Source: Ruminococcus sp. (GTDB lineage: Bacteria; Bacillota; Clostridia; Oscillospirales; Ruminococcaceae). Taken from it: 64,000 nucleotides of DNA. The notes beneath the pieces were generated by a model. That model saw nothing but the letters and a program-made list of their open reading frames with translations, made no database searches and was not told the origin of the DNA. This document shows, one piece after another, positions 37,558-46,850 of this stretch. The position numbers and the translations under genes were made by a program. How positions within the stretch are numbered: the first letter of the stretch is position 1; every line of letters starts with the position of its first letter. The stretch spans positions 28,954 to 92,953 of the forward strand of contig JAFXCR010000037.1 of the NCBI GenBank assembly GCA_017516465.1, in the 5' to 3' direction.

Positions 37558-39539
37558 ATTGCGTCTACCTCCGCCATTATCTGACTGTTTGAGAATCCGC
37601 TGAGATCCATTGCTCCGGAAGGACAGGCAACCGTACAGGCTCCGCAGCCCTGACAAACGGCAGGATTAACACTTGCCACACGGCGTATCCGTGTAGTCTT
37701 GTCGGGCATTCTGAATTCCTTGTCAATATATGTAATAGCTCCGTAAGGACATACCTTTTCACATGATGAACAGCCGTTGCACATAAGTTCGTCTGAGCTT
37801 GCAACACACGGATTACAGGTGATGCTGTTCTTGCAGAGAAGTCCGATAGCCTTTGCAGCTGCGGCACTTGCCTGAGCTACAGTTTCGGGGATATCCTTTG
37901 GTCCCTGACAGGCTCCGGAAAGGAAGATTCCAGCTGTTGCAGATTCAACAGGACGAAGCTTTGGATGTGCCTCTGTAAAGAAATCGTTTGTATCCATCTG
38001 TGTGGTGAGCATTGTCGCAAGAGGACGTGCACTCTTATCCGGCTCGATAGCCGCCGCAAGAACTACCATATCTGCGTCGATATGAAGCTGTTCATTTGCA
38101 AGAAGATCTGCTGCCTGAACATCAAGCTTTCCGTCTGATTTCGGCGTAACCTTTCCTACCATGCCCTTGATGTAATGTACTCCGTACTGTTCAACAGCAC
38201 GGCGATAGAATTCATCAAAGTTCTTTCCGGGAGTTCTCACGTCTATATAGAATACATAAACCTCTGTATCAGGATATTTCTCACGGATAAGCATTGCGTG
38301 CTTCGCTGTATACATACAGCATATTTTTGAACAATAGGGTTTGCCATTTTCATCGTCACATCTTGAACCTACGCACTGTACAAAAACAATAGTGTGCGGA
38401 TGCTTCTTATCAGAAGGACGAAGCAGGGTTCCTCCATTCGGACCAGCGGCGTTCATGAGACGCTCAAGTTCCAGTGATGTTACAACATCAGGACTCTGAT
38501 TATACGCAAATTCCTCATACTTGTCTATTTTAATGGGATTGAAGCCGGTAGCTACTACGATAGCACCGTACTTTTCCTCAACGAACTTATCTGTCTGCTT
38601 ATAGTCGATAGCCCCCACTGAGCACACCTTTGAACAGACTCCGCATTTGCCGTTTTTCAGCATAAGGCAGTAATCCGGATCAATTGCCGCTACCTTCGGA
38701 ACAGCCTGTGCAAAAGGAATGTATACGGCAGTTCTGTTGTCGAGTCCCATGTTGAATTCATTCGGAACCTTCTTCATCGGACACTTTTCAGTACAAAGTC
38801 CGCAGCCGGTACACTTTGTTTCGTCAACGAATCTGGCCTTCTTCTTTATTGTAACTGTGAAATTACCGACAAATCCCTTGACATCGGCAATTTCGCTGAA
38901 TGAATGAATCGTTATCTTATCGTTCTGAGCGCACTCAACCATCTTGGGAGTGAGAATACAAGCGGCACAGTCAAGCGTCGGGAAGGTCTTGTCTATCTGT
39001 GCCATCTTTCCGCCGATGGTAGGCTCTTTTTCAACAATATCAACTTCAAAGCCGGCTTCTGCAATATCAAGTGCAGTCTGGATTCCGGCAATTCCTCCGC
39101 CGATAACCAGCGCACGCTTTACGACTGGACTTTCTCCGGCAGTAAGGGGTGCATTGAGATGAACCTTTGCAACAGCGGCTCTTCCGAGAATTATTGCCTT
39201 TTCTGTTGCTGTTGCGATTTCCTTGTGTATCCATGAACACTGCTCACGGATATTCGCAATTTCAACAAGATACGGATTGAGTCCAGCCGCAGCTGCAGCC
39301 TTTCTGAAGGTATTTTCGTGCATTCTGGGAGAACATGAACATACTACGATTCCGGTAAGAGAATGCTCCTTTACAGCGTCCTTGATGAGATACTGTCCGG
39401 ATTCAGAACACATATACTGATAATCCTGAGATATTACAACGCCCGGTTCATGTCCGAGAGCTTCTGCAACTGCTTTTACATCCACCGTTGCAGCAATATT
39501 TGTACCGCAGTGGCAGACAAAAACTCCTATTCTCTGCAT
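37548..39539 (-). CDS. hdrA: heterodisulfide reductase subunit A-like flavoprotein
   Basis: FAD-containing bifurcating hub of Hdr complexes, 663 residues, the usual HdrA length. The N-terminal domain begins IGVFVCHCGTNI. The FAD fold is RALVIGGGIAGIQTALDIAEAG near residue 147. Iron-sulfur motifs are CTGCGLCTEKCP, CGVCSKVCSVGAI and, at the C-terminus, CNGCSSCEKVCPYGAI and CQGCGACTVACPSGAMDL. In characterised complexes HdrA splits electron pairs between a high-potential acceptor through HdrB and low-potential ferredoxin. It lies between hdrC and flxD in a gap-free operon. Confidence 0.93.
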   Translation of the reverse strand: MQRIGVFVCHCGTNIAATVDVKAVAEALGHEPGVVISQDYQYMCSESGQYLIKDAVKEHSLTGIVVCSCSPRMHENTFRKAAAAAGLNPYLVEIANIREQCSWIHKEIATATEKAIILGRAAVAKVHLNAPLTAGESPVVKRALVIGGGIAGIQTALDIAEAGFEVDIVEKEPTIGGKMAQIDKTFPTLDCAACILTPKMVECAQNDKITIHSFSEIADVKGFVGNFTVTIKKKARFVDETKCTGCGLCTEKCPMKKVPNEFNMGLDNRTAVYIPFAQAVPKVAAIDPDYCLMLKNGKCGVCSKVCSVGAIDYKQTDKFVEEKYGAIVVATGFNPIKIDKYEEFAYNQSPDVVTSLELERLMNAAGPNGGTLLRPSDKKHPHTIVFVQCVGSRCDDENGKPYCSKICCMYTAKHAMLIREKYPDTEVYVFYIDVRTPGKNFDEFYRRAVEQYGVHYIKGMVGKVTPKSDGKLDVQAADLLANEQLHIDADMVVLAAAIEPDKSARPLATMLTTQMDTNDFFTEAHPKLRPVESATAGIFLSGACQGPKDIPETVAQASAAAAKAIGLLCKNSITCNPCVASSDELMCNGCSSCEKVCPYGAITYIDKEFRMPDKTTRIRRVASVNPAVCQGCGACTVACPSGAMDLSGFSNSQIMAEVDAICK

Positions 39540-39551
39540 ATTATCTCCTCC

Positions 39552-39935
39552 TTACTTTGTATACTTCCTGAATGCCATAACGATAGCCTGCTGCGGGAGA
39601 GCGTCATCAAGCATTGCCGGAATCTGGTCCGGAATCAGATGATTATTCCCCTGTTTTCTGACAGCCGCAAGACGTACTGCTTCAACGACCTTAGCCGGCT
39701 CCACATTTCGGGGGCAGCGTTCAATACAGGCAAAGCAGGTCAGGCATCTGTACAGGGAATCAGATTTCATAAGAGGCTCTATATCGCCTTTTTCCACCAT
39801 ATATACAAACTGGTGGGGATGATATTCCATTTCATCGTAGGAAGGACAGGTTGCTGAACATTTTCCGCATCTCATACACTTGCGGACATTTACTCCGGAT
39901 GTTATATCCACCCAGTCTTTAAGGGAATTATTCAT
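39552..39935 (-). CDS. hdrC: heterodisulfide reductase subunit C-like ferredoxin
   Basis: 127-residue protein with two 4Fe-4S motifs, CMRCGKCSATCPSY and CLTCFACIERCP, linking HdrA to HdrB. The start overlaps the hdrB stop by 8 bases (ATGAATAA). Length and motif spacing match soluble HdrC; there is no membrane part. Confidence 0.9.
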   Translation of the reverse strand: MNNSLKDWVDITSGVNVRKCMRCGKCSATCPSYDEMEYHPHQFVYMVEKGDIEPLMKSDSLYRCLTCFACIERCPRNVEPAKVVEAVRLAAVRKQGNNHLIPDQIPAMLDDALPQQAIVMAFRKYTK

Positions 39936-40728
39936 TGTCCGCTGCCTCCTTTACGCCGAGAGCTTCAGCTAAAAGCTCTGTAAAATAAAATACCGGAAGT
40001 TCTGAATCAGAATTCTTTTCAAGATTGTAAAGACACAGCGGACACGCAGTAATTATCATTTCTGCACCCATGTCCTCAGCATTATTCATTACCGCATTGC
40101 TTCTCTTTGCAGCCTGAGACTTATCCTCCATGGTGATATATCCACCGCAGCACTCATTTCTCTGTGCCCAGATCACGGGAGTTCCGCCGACTGCACTAAT
40201 GAAATCCTCCATTATAGTGGGATTCTCCGGATTATCCATTGCCATTGCCTTGGAAGGACGAAGAAGCAGACAGCCATAATATGCAGCAATTTTCTTTCCT
40301 GTCAGAGGATTTACAACTTTATCCGCAAGCTTATCGAATCCCACAACATCACGAAGCATCTCCAGATAGTGGTATATCTTTGTTTCGCCCCTGTACGGAA
40401 CTTCAAGGCCAAGATAGTTATTCACCTTTGTCTGCATTGCTTCATTACGGGAAATATCGTAATTTGTCTGTTTTATAACATTATGACAGGCAGAACATAC
40501 GGTTATAAGAGGTCTGCCGAGTTCCTTTGCTGCATTAAGGGTTCTCACCGCCGAAAGCTTTGTTGCCGGCTCATTGGCAGCAATTGTATAAGCACCTCCG
40601 CAGCACTGCCATTCAGCAGGCTCTTCGAGACATATTCCCAGAGCTTCAGCAGATGCTCTTGCGTATCTGTCAAGCTCCTTAGCTTTGGTTCTCAGAGTAC
40701 ATCCGGGATAGTATGTAAATGTTTCCAT
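39928..40728 (-). CDS. hdrB: heterodisulfide reductase subunit B-like protein with two CCG domains
   Basis: 266-residue catalytic or relay subunit. Both cysteine-rich CCG domains are complete: PGC...WQCCGG...CSACHN in the first half and YYGCLLLRP...NECCGG...CPLC in the second. In methanogens such domains bind noncubane [4Fe-4S] clusters that cleave heterodisulfide. The acceptor in this bacterium is unknown; DsrC is not encoded nearby, while fumarate reductase is. AAAGGAAAG precedes the ATG, 24 bases after the fumarase stop. Confidence 0.92.
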   Translation of the reverse strand: METFTYYPGCTLRTKAKELDRYARASAEALGICLEEPAEWQCCGGAYTIAANEPATKLSAVRTLNAAKELGRPLITVCSACHNVIKQTNYDISRNEAMQTKVNNYLGLEVPYRGETKIYHYLEMLRDVVGFDKLADKVVNPLTGKKIAAYYGCLLLRPSKAMAMDNPENPTIMEDFISAVGGTPVIWAQRNECCGGYITMEDKSQAAKRSNAVMNNAEDMGAEMIITACPLCLYNLEKNSDSELPVFYFTELLAEALGVKEAADNE

Positions 40729-40752
40729 AGCACTTTCCTTTCTGCTGAAGCC

Positions 40753-42129
40753 TTAAACCATCTGTTCCGGATGGAAAACCTCGTCAAACCTCTCGGCTGT
40801 GAGAAATCCCAGCTCCACGCAGGCTTCCTTGAGCGAAATATTGTCCTTGAAGGCTTTTTTTGCAGTCTTTGCTGCGTTCTCGTATCCGATATATGGATTG
40901 AGTGCTGTTACAAGCATAAGGGAATTATGCAGATTATGGTGCATTTTCTCCTTGTTTGCCTTGATTCCCACAGCACAGTTCTTGTCAAAAGAAATTATTG
41001 ATTCTGCCAACAGTCTTGCAGACTGAAGGAAGTTATATGCACACACAGGCATGAATACATTAAGCTCGAAATTTCCCTGAGAAGCTGCCATTCCCACAGC
41101 AACGTCATTTCCCATTACCTGTACAGCGACCATTGTTACCTGCTCGCACTGGGTAGGATTTACCTTTCCGGGCATGATAGAGGAACCCGGCTCGTTTTCG
41201 GGAATAAATATCTCTCCGAGACCATCTCTCGGACCGGAAGCAAGCCATCTCACATCGTTGGCTATCTTCATCATATCAGCTGCAAGAGCCTTCAGTGCTC
41301 CATGAGCAAATACGATCTCGTCCTTGGAGGTCAGTGAATGAAATTTATTAGAAGCAGTTACAAAATTCTTACCGGTAAGTCCGCTTATTGCTTTAGCAGA
41401 TTTTTCTGCGAATCCAGCCGGAGCATTGAGTCCTGTACCAACGGCTGTTCCGCCGAGAGCAAGCTCTTTAAGCTCCTCGCATGAAGCAAGTATCATCTTT
41501 CTGTCCTTTTCAAGGGATGTTCTCCAGCCGCTTATCTCCTGTGAGAACTTGATCGGAGTAGCATCCTGAAGATGAGTTCTTCCGCTCTTGACTATACCTT
41601 CATTTTCCTCCTCAAGGCGTTTAAAGGTTGCAATGAGAGTATCAACAGCAGGAATCAGCTTATCCTCAATGGCAATTACTGCGGCAATGTGCATAGCCGT
41701 CGGAAATGTATCGTTTGAAGACTGACTCATATTTATATCATCGTTGGGATGAAGCAGCTTTGTTCCGGCAATTTCATTTCCACGGTTTGCTATAACTTCG
41801 TTGGCATTCATGTTTGACTGTGTTCCGCTTCCTGTCTGCCATACTACAAGAGGAAAATGATCATTGAGTACTCCGCTGATAACCTCGTCACAAGCCTGCG
41901 AAATTGCAGAAAGCTTTTCAGCTGTCATTTTTTCAGGTTTTAGAGCGTTATTAGCAATTGCAGCCGCTTTTTTGAGAATTCCGAATGCATGAGTGATCTC
42001 ACGGGGCATTGTCTCAATGCCGACGCCAATCAGGAAATTCTCATGGCTTCTTTCAGTCTGAGCAGCCCAGTATTTATCAGCGGGCACCTTTACTTCGCCC
42101 ATTGAGTCATGTTCAATACGATAATCCAA
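40753..42129 (-). CDS. fumC: class II fumarate hydratase (TTG start)
   Basis: Interconverts malate and fumarate, supplying fumarate to the reductase downstream. The 458-residue protein has the superfamily signature GSSIMPGKVNPTQCEQ, the early motif SGTQSNMNANEVI and TGLNAPAGFAEK. The best start is a TTG at 42129, giving MDYRIEHDSMGEVKVP, the usual class II N-terminus, with AGGTGG 8 bases upstream. A GTG at 42141 lies inside that ribosome site. The gene follows rex by 71 bases with no terminator seen, so it is read as the second gene of a rex-led operon. Confidence 0.93.
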   Translation of the reverse strand: MDYRIEHDSMGEVKVPADKYWAAQTERSHENFLIGVGIETMPREITHAFGILKKAAAIANNALKPEKMTAEKLSAISQACDEVISGVLNDHFPLVVWQTGSGTQSNMNANEVIANRGNEIAGTKLLHPNDDINMSQSSNDTFPTAMHIAAVIAIEDKLIPAVDTLIATFKRLEEENEGIVKSGRTHLQDATPIKFSQEISGWRTSLEKDRKMILASCEELKELALGGTAVGTGLNAPAGFAEKSAKAISGLTGKNFVTASNKFHSLTSKDEIVFAHGALKALAADMMKIANDVRWLASGPRDGLGEIFIPENEPGSSIMPGKVNPTQCEQVTMVAVQVMGNDVAVGMAASQGNFELNVFMPVCAYNFLQSARLLAESIISFDKNCAVGIKANKEKMHHNLHNSLMLVTALNPYIGYENAAKTAKKAFKDNISLKEACVELGFLTAERFDEVFHPEQMV

Positions 42130-42200
42130 GTAAATTACCACCTTTTTTATCTGTTTTCTTAATCACATCGTCAGAATGACGCATTATAAATTTTTTCAGA

Positions 42201-42848
42201 TCAGATACGTCTGTCATTCACTCCTGAATTTATTCTATATGATAGAGTTGTCAGACTGTCTCCGAGATGTACGTTTTCAACAGCAATCCCCTCGTGATCC
42301 ATGAAAAGATCGTAATGCGTAAAATTCCAGAAAGCCTTTATTCCGCAGTTTATAAGTCTGTCCACGGTTTTCTCCGCTGCCGTCTTCGGAATACAAAGAA
42401 CAGCTGCAGACGGCTTGTTTTCAGAACAGAATTTTTCAATTCCGGCTGCATCCTGAATGGTCAGACCTCCTATTTCCTGTCCATGCTTGCTCTCATCGGC
42501 ATCAAAAATACCGATAAGCTCAAAGCCTTTGCTTCTGAAATCTATGTGTGCCGCTATGGCACAGCCTAAATTTCCGGCACCGATAAGGATTATGGGATTG
42601 AGCCTGTCAAGTCCGAGAATCTTTTTTATTCCTTCCTTGAGATCACTGACCTTATAGCCGTATCCCTGCTGTCCAAAGCCTCCGAAGCAGTTGAAATCCT
42701 GTCTGATCTGGGAAGCCGTCAGCCCCATTTTCTCTGAGAGTTCCCGTGATGAAATGCGGACATATCCGTTATTTTCCAGATCCTTTAAAAATCTGTAATA
42801 TCTTGGAAGCCTTCTGATAACCGAATTTGATATTGAGCTTTTTGCCAT
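42201..42848 (-). CDS. rex: redox-sensing transcriptional repressor Rex
   Basis: DNA-binding NADH/NAD+ sensor, 215 residues. The N-terminal winged helix (about 1-80) includes RISSRELSEKMGLTASQIRQDF; the Rossmann domain opens with ILIGAGNLGCAIA (about 88-100). Rex releases DNA when NADH is high. As first gene before fumarase and the Hdr-Flx-Frd set it probably controls this operon. A good Rex-like box was not found directly upstream of rex itself, but one lies over the aconitase promoter. Confidence 0.94.
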   Translation of the reverse strand: MAKSSISNSVIRRLPRYYRFLKDLENNGYVRISSRELSEKMGLTASQIRQDFNCFGGFGQQGYGYKVSDLKEGIKKILGLDRLNPIILIGAGNLGCAIAAHIDFRSKGFELIGIFDADESKHGQEIGGLTIQDAAGIEKFCSENKPSAAVLCIPKTAAEKTVDRLINCGIKAFWNFTHYDLFMDHEGIAVENVHLGDSLTTLSYRINSGVNDRRI

Positions 42849-42879
42849 TTATATGTTCCTCTTCTCTTGTTAGTGCGTG

Positions 42880-42979
42880 GAGTAAGCATCACAATTCATA
42901 GTACTGCTTACTCATGGTGTATATACATAAAAATGCAGCGTATTCTACTGATTCACGCTTTTATCCGTTGCATTTTTAT
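42880..42979 (-). promoter_or_regulatory. rex 5' leader with two inverted repeats
   Basis: The 196-bp gap between icd and rex holds GAGTAAGCA / TGCTTACTC (42880-42888 with 42905-42913, perfect 9 bp) and ATAAAAATGCA / TGCATTTTTAT (42927-42937 with 42969-42979, perfect 11 bp). No convincing sigma-A promoter could be assigned. These could be leader RNA structure or operator sites. Confidence 0.5.
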
Positions 42980-43006
42980 ACAAACATACCATCCCCGAAA
43001 TCAGCG

Positions 43007-43023
43007 GGGGGCTTTAAGCCCCC
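43007..43023 (-). terminator. GC-rich hairpin after icd
   Basis: Stem GGGGGCT / AGCCCCC with a 3-nt loop, 22 bases after the isocitrate dehydrogenase stop. The T-run is poor, so termination may be partial. Confidence 0.5.
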
Positions 43024-43044
43024 TGCAAATCCGGATTCGTTTTA

Positions 43045-44262
43045 TTAAGCGTTCATAAGACCGTCAAGTCTTACTCTGATTTCATCAAGGAATGTCTTTG
43101 AATCAACCTTTTTCTTGTTTTCAAGCTTGGAAATGAGGTAAAGGTCGCCTGTCATAACGCCTTCCTCGATTGTCTGTATAGTAGCCTTTTCAAGCTTGTC
43201 AGCAAAATCGCAGAGATCCTGAGTTCCGTCAAGCTCACCTCTCTTGCGGAGAGCACCGCTCCATGCAAAGATAGTTGCAACAGAGTTTGTGGATGTTTCC
43301 TCGCCCTTGAGATACTTATAGTAATGACGCTGAACTGTACCGTGAGCTGCTTCGTACTCATAGATTCCGTCGGGAGATACCAGAACAGATGTCATCATAG
43401 CAAGTGAGCCGTATGCAGTTGATACCATGTCGGACATTACGTCGCCGTCGTAGTTCTTGCACGCCCAGATATATCCGCCATTTGAACGGATTACACGAGC
43501 AACAGCGTCATCGATGAGTGTGTAGAAATACTCGATTCCGGCAGCTTCGTATCTTTCCTTGTACTCGTTCTCGTAGATCTCAGCAAAGATATCCTTGAAG
43601 CGGTGATCGTACTTCTTGGAAATTGTATCCTTTGAAGCAAACCATACATCCTGCTTGAGGTCAAGACCGTAGTTGAGACAAGCTCTTGCAAAACCAGCAA
43701 TTGAATCATTGAGGTTGTGAAGTCCCTGAATGATACCATCGCACTTTCCGAAATCATGGATAAGCTCACGAGTTTCATTGCCATTTTCGTCTGTTACAAC
43801 GAGTTCAGCCTTTGAACCCTTCTTAACCTGCATTTCAGTATTCTTGTATACATCGCCGTAAGCATGACGTGCAATTGTGATAGGCTTTGTCCATGTGGGA
43901 ATGTAAGGCTCGATTCCCTTTACGATGATAGGTGTACGGAAAACTGTTCCGTCGAGTGCAGCACGGATTGTTCCATTAGGAGATTTCCACATCTGTGTGA
44001 GGTTGTACTCAGGCATTCTTGCAGCGTTAGGTGTGATTGTAGCACACTTTACTGCAACACCGTACTTCTTTGTAGCCTCTGCGGAATCAATAGTTACCTG
44101 ATCCTTTGTTTCCTCTCTGTAAGCAAGACCGAGATCGTAGTACTCTGTATTAAGCTCAACATAGGGCTCAAGAAGAGTTTCCTTGATCCACTTCCAGAGG
44201 ATTCTGGTCATCTCATCGCCGTCCATTTCGACAAGCGGAGTTTTCATAATTATTTTATCCAT
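43045..44262 (-). CDS. icd: NADP-type isocitrate dehydrogenase
   Basis: Oxidises isocitrate to 2-oxoglutarate, which supplies glutamate. The 405-residue protein resembles the eukaryote-like homodimeric NADP-IDH group: [16 protein letters not shown] at the N-terminus, [25 protein letters not shown] for isocitrate binding, the metal site [21 protein letters not shown], and [16 protein letters not shown]. The ATG at 44262 is preferred since GGAGG lies 9 bases upstream; the ATG two codons earlier is only 3 bases from it. It is last in the acn-orf-orf-icd unit. Confidence 0.94.
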   Translation of the reverse strand: MDKIIMKTPLVEMDGDEMTRILWKWIKETLLEPYVELNTEYYDLGLAYREETKDQVTIDSAEATKKYGVAVKCATITPNAARMPEYNLTQMWKSPNGTIRAALDGTVFRTPIIVKGIEPYIPTWTKPITIARHAYGDVYKNTEMQVKKGSKAELVVTDENGNETRELIHDFGKCDGIIQGLHNLNDSIAGFARACLNYGLDLKQDVWFASKDTISKKYDHRFKDIFAEIYENEYKERYEAAGIEYFYTLIDDAVARVIRSNGGYIWACKNYDGDVMSDMVSTAYGSLAMMTSVLVSPDGIYEYEAAHGTVQRHYYKYLKGEETSTNSVATIFAWSGALRKRGELDGTQDLCDFADKLEKATIQTIEEGVMTGDLYLISKLENKKKVDSKTFLDEIRVRLDGLMNA

Positions 44263-44297
44263 TGTCATTTACCTCCAATTCAATATTTAAATGCAAT

Positions 44298-44630
44298 CTA
44301 AATAAGTGTCATTATAAGAAAAATATTCATTATCAGAAATGCAGAAAACACAATAATTTCCGTCAGAACTGCTTTCCTGTGTGCTTTTTTCTCATCACCG
44401 CAGCACATAAATTTTTTCTCAGTGAAATCAAACAGCTTTCCGGCAGGTTTAAGAAAAACCAGATATAGTACGATAAATACAGCCGCAATTACTATACCTA
44501 TTGGATCTCCTCTGCCTTCTATCGTGTAAAACTTCGACAGAAGAAATACAAGAAGCACTATTACAGGCAGACAGAACGCAATACTATACAGCGCACCCGG
44601 AAAGTATAATGTGCGTCCTTTTAATTTCAT
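44298..44630 (-). CDS. small membrane protein of unknown function
   Basis: 110 residues with three hydrophobic helices (about 12-33, 44-62, 88-108) and a cytoplasmic segment KFMCCGDEKKAHRK containing a Cys pair. It overlaps the preceding small gene by 4 bases (ATGA) and lies 35 bases before icd. I do not recognise the family. Co-transcription with aconitase and isocitrate dehydrogenase suggests a link to that pathway or simple operon insertion. Confidence 0.7.
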   Translation of the reverse strand: MKLKGRTLYFPGALYSIAFCLPVIVLLVFLLSKFYTIEGRGDPIGIVIAAVFIVLYLVFLKPAGKLFDFTEKKFMCCGDEKKAHRKAVLTEIIVFSAFLIMNIFLIMTLI

Positions 44631-44848
44631 ATCATCACCGCAAGCAGCATTATCATCAGAACAATCATTATTATCATGCCGATGATATCCGCAGCCTTCT
44701 GGAATTTCGTCCAGCTGCCGTTTTTTATGTGTCTGAAGATATTGATACCCCAGAAAACCGCAACCAGACCTATCATGAATATCATTAGTCTGAGCATACC
44801 CTCCGCAGATTTTTCTGCGGAGAGCATTGCTGTCAGATTTATCTGCAT
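44627..44848 (-). CDS. very small membrane protein of unknown function
   Basis: 73 residues with two hydrophobic helices (about 19-38 and 54-73), joined by a basic loop (RHIKNGSWTKFQKA). The start overlaps the aconitase stop by one base (TAATG) and its stop overlaps the next small gene, so it is firmly inside the operon. No family recognised. Confidence 0.65.
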   Translation of the reverse strand: MQINLTAMLSAEKSAEGMLRLMIFMIGLVAVFWGINIFRHIKNGSWTKFQKAADIIGMIIMIVLMIMLLAVMI

Positions 44849-46785
44849 TATTTCATCGACTCTCTTGTGTAGTCAAGGAGTCCGCCAGCAAGCATGATAT
44901 CCTTTGTTCTGCCTGTAAGTTCGCAAAGAACAGGAATTTCCTTGCCGTTTGTCTTGTTTACTACAACAAGCTCAGACTTTCCGTCCTCTACTGCCTTTCT
45001 TACGTCTGCAAGAACAAGCTCGTCGCCCTGTGCGATATTGTCATAGTCAGCCTCGTTAACGAATGTAAGAGGAAGGATTCCGGCATTTACGAGGTTAGCT
45101 CTGTGGATTCTTGCGAATGACTTAACAAGAACTGCCTTTACGCCAAGGTAAAGAGGTGCGAGTGCTGCATGCTCTCTTGATGAACCCTGACCGTAGTTTG
45201 AACCTCCAACGATGATGCTCTTGCCGAGAGACTTTGCTCTCTCAGGGAATTCCTCATCACATACAGCAAAGCAGTACTGAGAAATCTTCGGAACGTTTGA
45301 ACGGAGAGGAAGAATCTTTGCACCGGCAGGCATGATGTGGTCAGTTGTGATGTTGTCGCCAACCTTCAGTGATACAGGAGCGTCAATTGTCTCCATGAGA
45401 GGAGCTGTTGCAGGATACGGCTGGATGTTTGGTCCTCTGAGGATCTCAACGCTGTCCATATCAGCTTCATCAGCCGGAGGAACAACCATATTGTCATTGA
45501 TTGCAAAGATCTCGGGAAGCTTAAACTCAGGCATATCACCAAGCTCTCTGGGATCTGTCAGATAACCTGTGAGAGCAGATGCTGCTGCCATTTCAGGAGA
45601 AAGAAGGTAGATCTGTCCGTCCTTAGTGCCAGAACGTCCTTCAAAGTTTCTGTTGAATGTACGGAGCGAGATACCCTTTGAGTTAGGTGACTGTCCCATA
45701 CCGATACAAGGACCGCAAGCACTTTCAAGGATTCTTGCGCCGGCTTCGATAAGATCTGATAATGCACCGTTCTGTGCGAGCATATTGAGAACCTGCTTAG
45801 AGCCAGGAGCAATTGAAAGTGAAACGCTGGGATCTACCGTCTTGCCCTTGAGAATGTGTGCAACCTTGAGCATATCAAGAAGTGATGAGTTTGTACATGA
45901 ACCGATACATACCTGATCCACCTTGAGCTTTCCGATTTCCTCAACGCTCTTTACGTTGTCAGGAGAATGAGGACAAGCAGCAAGCGGAACAAGTTCGCTG
46001 AGGTTGATTGTAAGTTCTTCGTCGTAAACTGCATCCTCGTCAGCTGCAAGAGGAGTCCATACTTCTTCACGGCACTGAGCCTTAAGGAACTGCTTTGTGA
46101 TCTCGTCTGAAGGGAATACAGATGTTGTAGCGCCAAGCTCTGCACCCATGTTTGTGATAGTAGCACGCTCAGGAACTGAAAGTGTCTTTACACCTTCACC
46201 GACATACTCAATTACCTTGCCTACGCCGCCCTTTACGGACATTCTTCTGAGAACCTCAAGGATAACATCCTTTGCAGCAACCCATGGACGAAGCTTTCCT
46301 GTAAGCTCTACCTTAACAACCTTCGGACAGGTAATGTAGTATGCACCGCCGCCCATTGCAACAGCAACGTCAAGTCCGCCTGCACCGATAGCAATCATAC
46401 CGATACCGCCGCCTGTGGGAGTATGGCTGTCAGATCCGATGAGAGTCTTTCCGGGAATACCGAAACGCTCAAGGTGAACCTGATGGCAGATACCATTTCC
46501 GGGACGTGAGAAATATATACCATGCTTCTTGGCAACGCTTCCGATAAATCTGTGATCATCAGCATTTTCAAAGCCATTCTGAAGTGTGTTGTGATCTATG
46601 TATGCAACAGAACGTTCTGTCTTTACACGAGGAACACCGATAGCCTCAAATTCAAGATAAGCCATAGTACCAGTAGCGTCCTGTGTAAGAGTCTGGTCAA
46701 TACGGATTCCGATTTCCTGTCCTTTCACATACTCGCCGTCAACGAGATGTGCTCTGAGAATTTTTTCTGTTAAGGTTAAACCCAT
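44848..46785 (-). CDS. acn: aconitate hydratase
   Basis: Isomerises citrate to isocitrate for the isocitrate dehydrogenase in the same operon. The 645-residue length fits the shorter mitochondrial-like form found in anaerobic Firmicutes. [4Fe-4S] cluster motifs are CIGSCTNSS and CGPCIGMGQSP; other conserved strings are GSDSHTPTGGGIGMIAIGAGG and the swivel-domain GSSREHAALAPLYLG. The ATG at 46785 (MGLTLTEKILRAHL) is chosen because AAAGGA lies 9 bases upstream; the longer form begins with a TTG inside that ribosome site. A sigma-A promoter overlaps a Rex-like operator upstream. Confidence 0.94.
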   Translation of the reverse strand: MGLTLTEKILRAHLVDGEYVKGQEIGIRIDQTLTQDATGTMAYLEFEAIGVPRVKTERSVAYIDHNTLQNGFENADDHRFIGSVAKKHGIYFSRPGNGICHQVHLERFGIPGKTLIGSDSHTPTGGGIGMIAIGAGGLDVAVAMGGGAYYITCPKVVKVELTGKLRPWVAAKDVILEVLRRMSVKGGVGKVIEYVGEGVKTLSVPERATITNMGAELGATTSVFPSDEITKQFLKAQCREEVWTPLAADEDAVYDEELTINLSELVPLAACPHSPDNVKSVEEIGKLKVDQVCIGSCTNSSLLDMLKVAHILKGKTVDPSVSLSIAPGSKQVLNMLAQNGALSDLIEAGARILESACGPCIGMGQSPNSKGISLRTFNRNFEGRSGTKDGQIYLLSPEMAAASALTGYLTDPRELGDMPEFKLPEIFAINDNMVVPPADEADMDSVEILRGPNIQPYPATAPLMETIDAPVSLKVGDNITTDHIMPAGAKILPLRSNVPKISQYCFAVCDEEFPERAKSLGKSIIVGGSNYGQGSSREHAALAPLYLGVKAVLVKSFARIHRANLVNAGILPLTFVNEADYDNIAQGDELVLADVRKAVEDGKSELVVVNKTNGKEIPVLCELTGRTKDIMLAGGLLDYTRESMK

Positions 46786-46821
46786 TGAAATCATTCCTTT
46801 CAAAAATAATTATACATATAT

Positions 46822-46850
46822 ATTTTACTACATTTTAAGGTCTTTGTCAA
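46822..46850 (-). promoter_or_regulatory. sigma-A promoter of the aconitase operon
   Basis: On the minus strand a perfect TTGACA (46850-46845) and TAAAAT (46827-46822) with a 17-base spacer, 36 bases upstream of the aconitase start. Confidence 0.8.
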
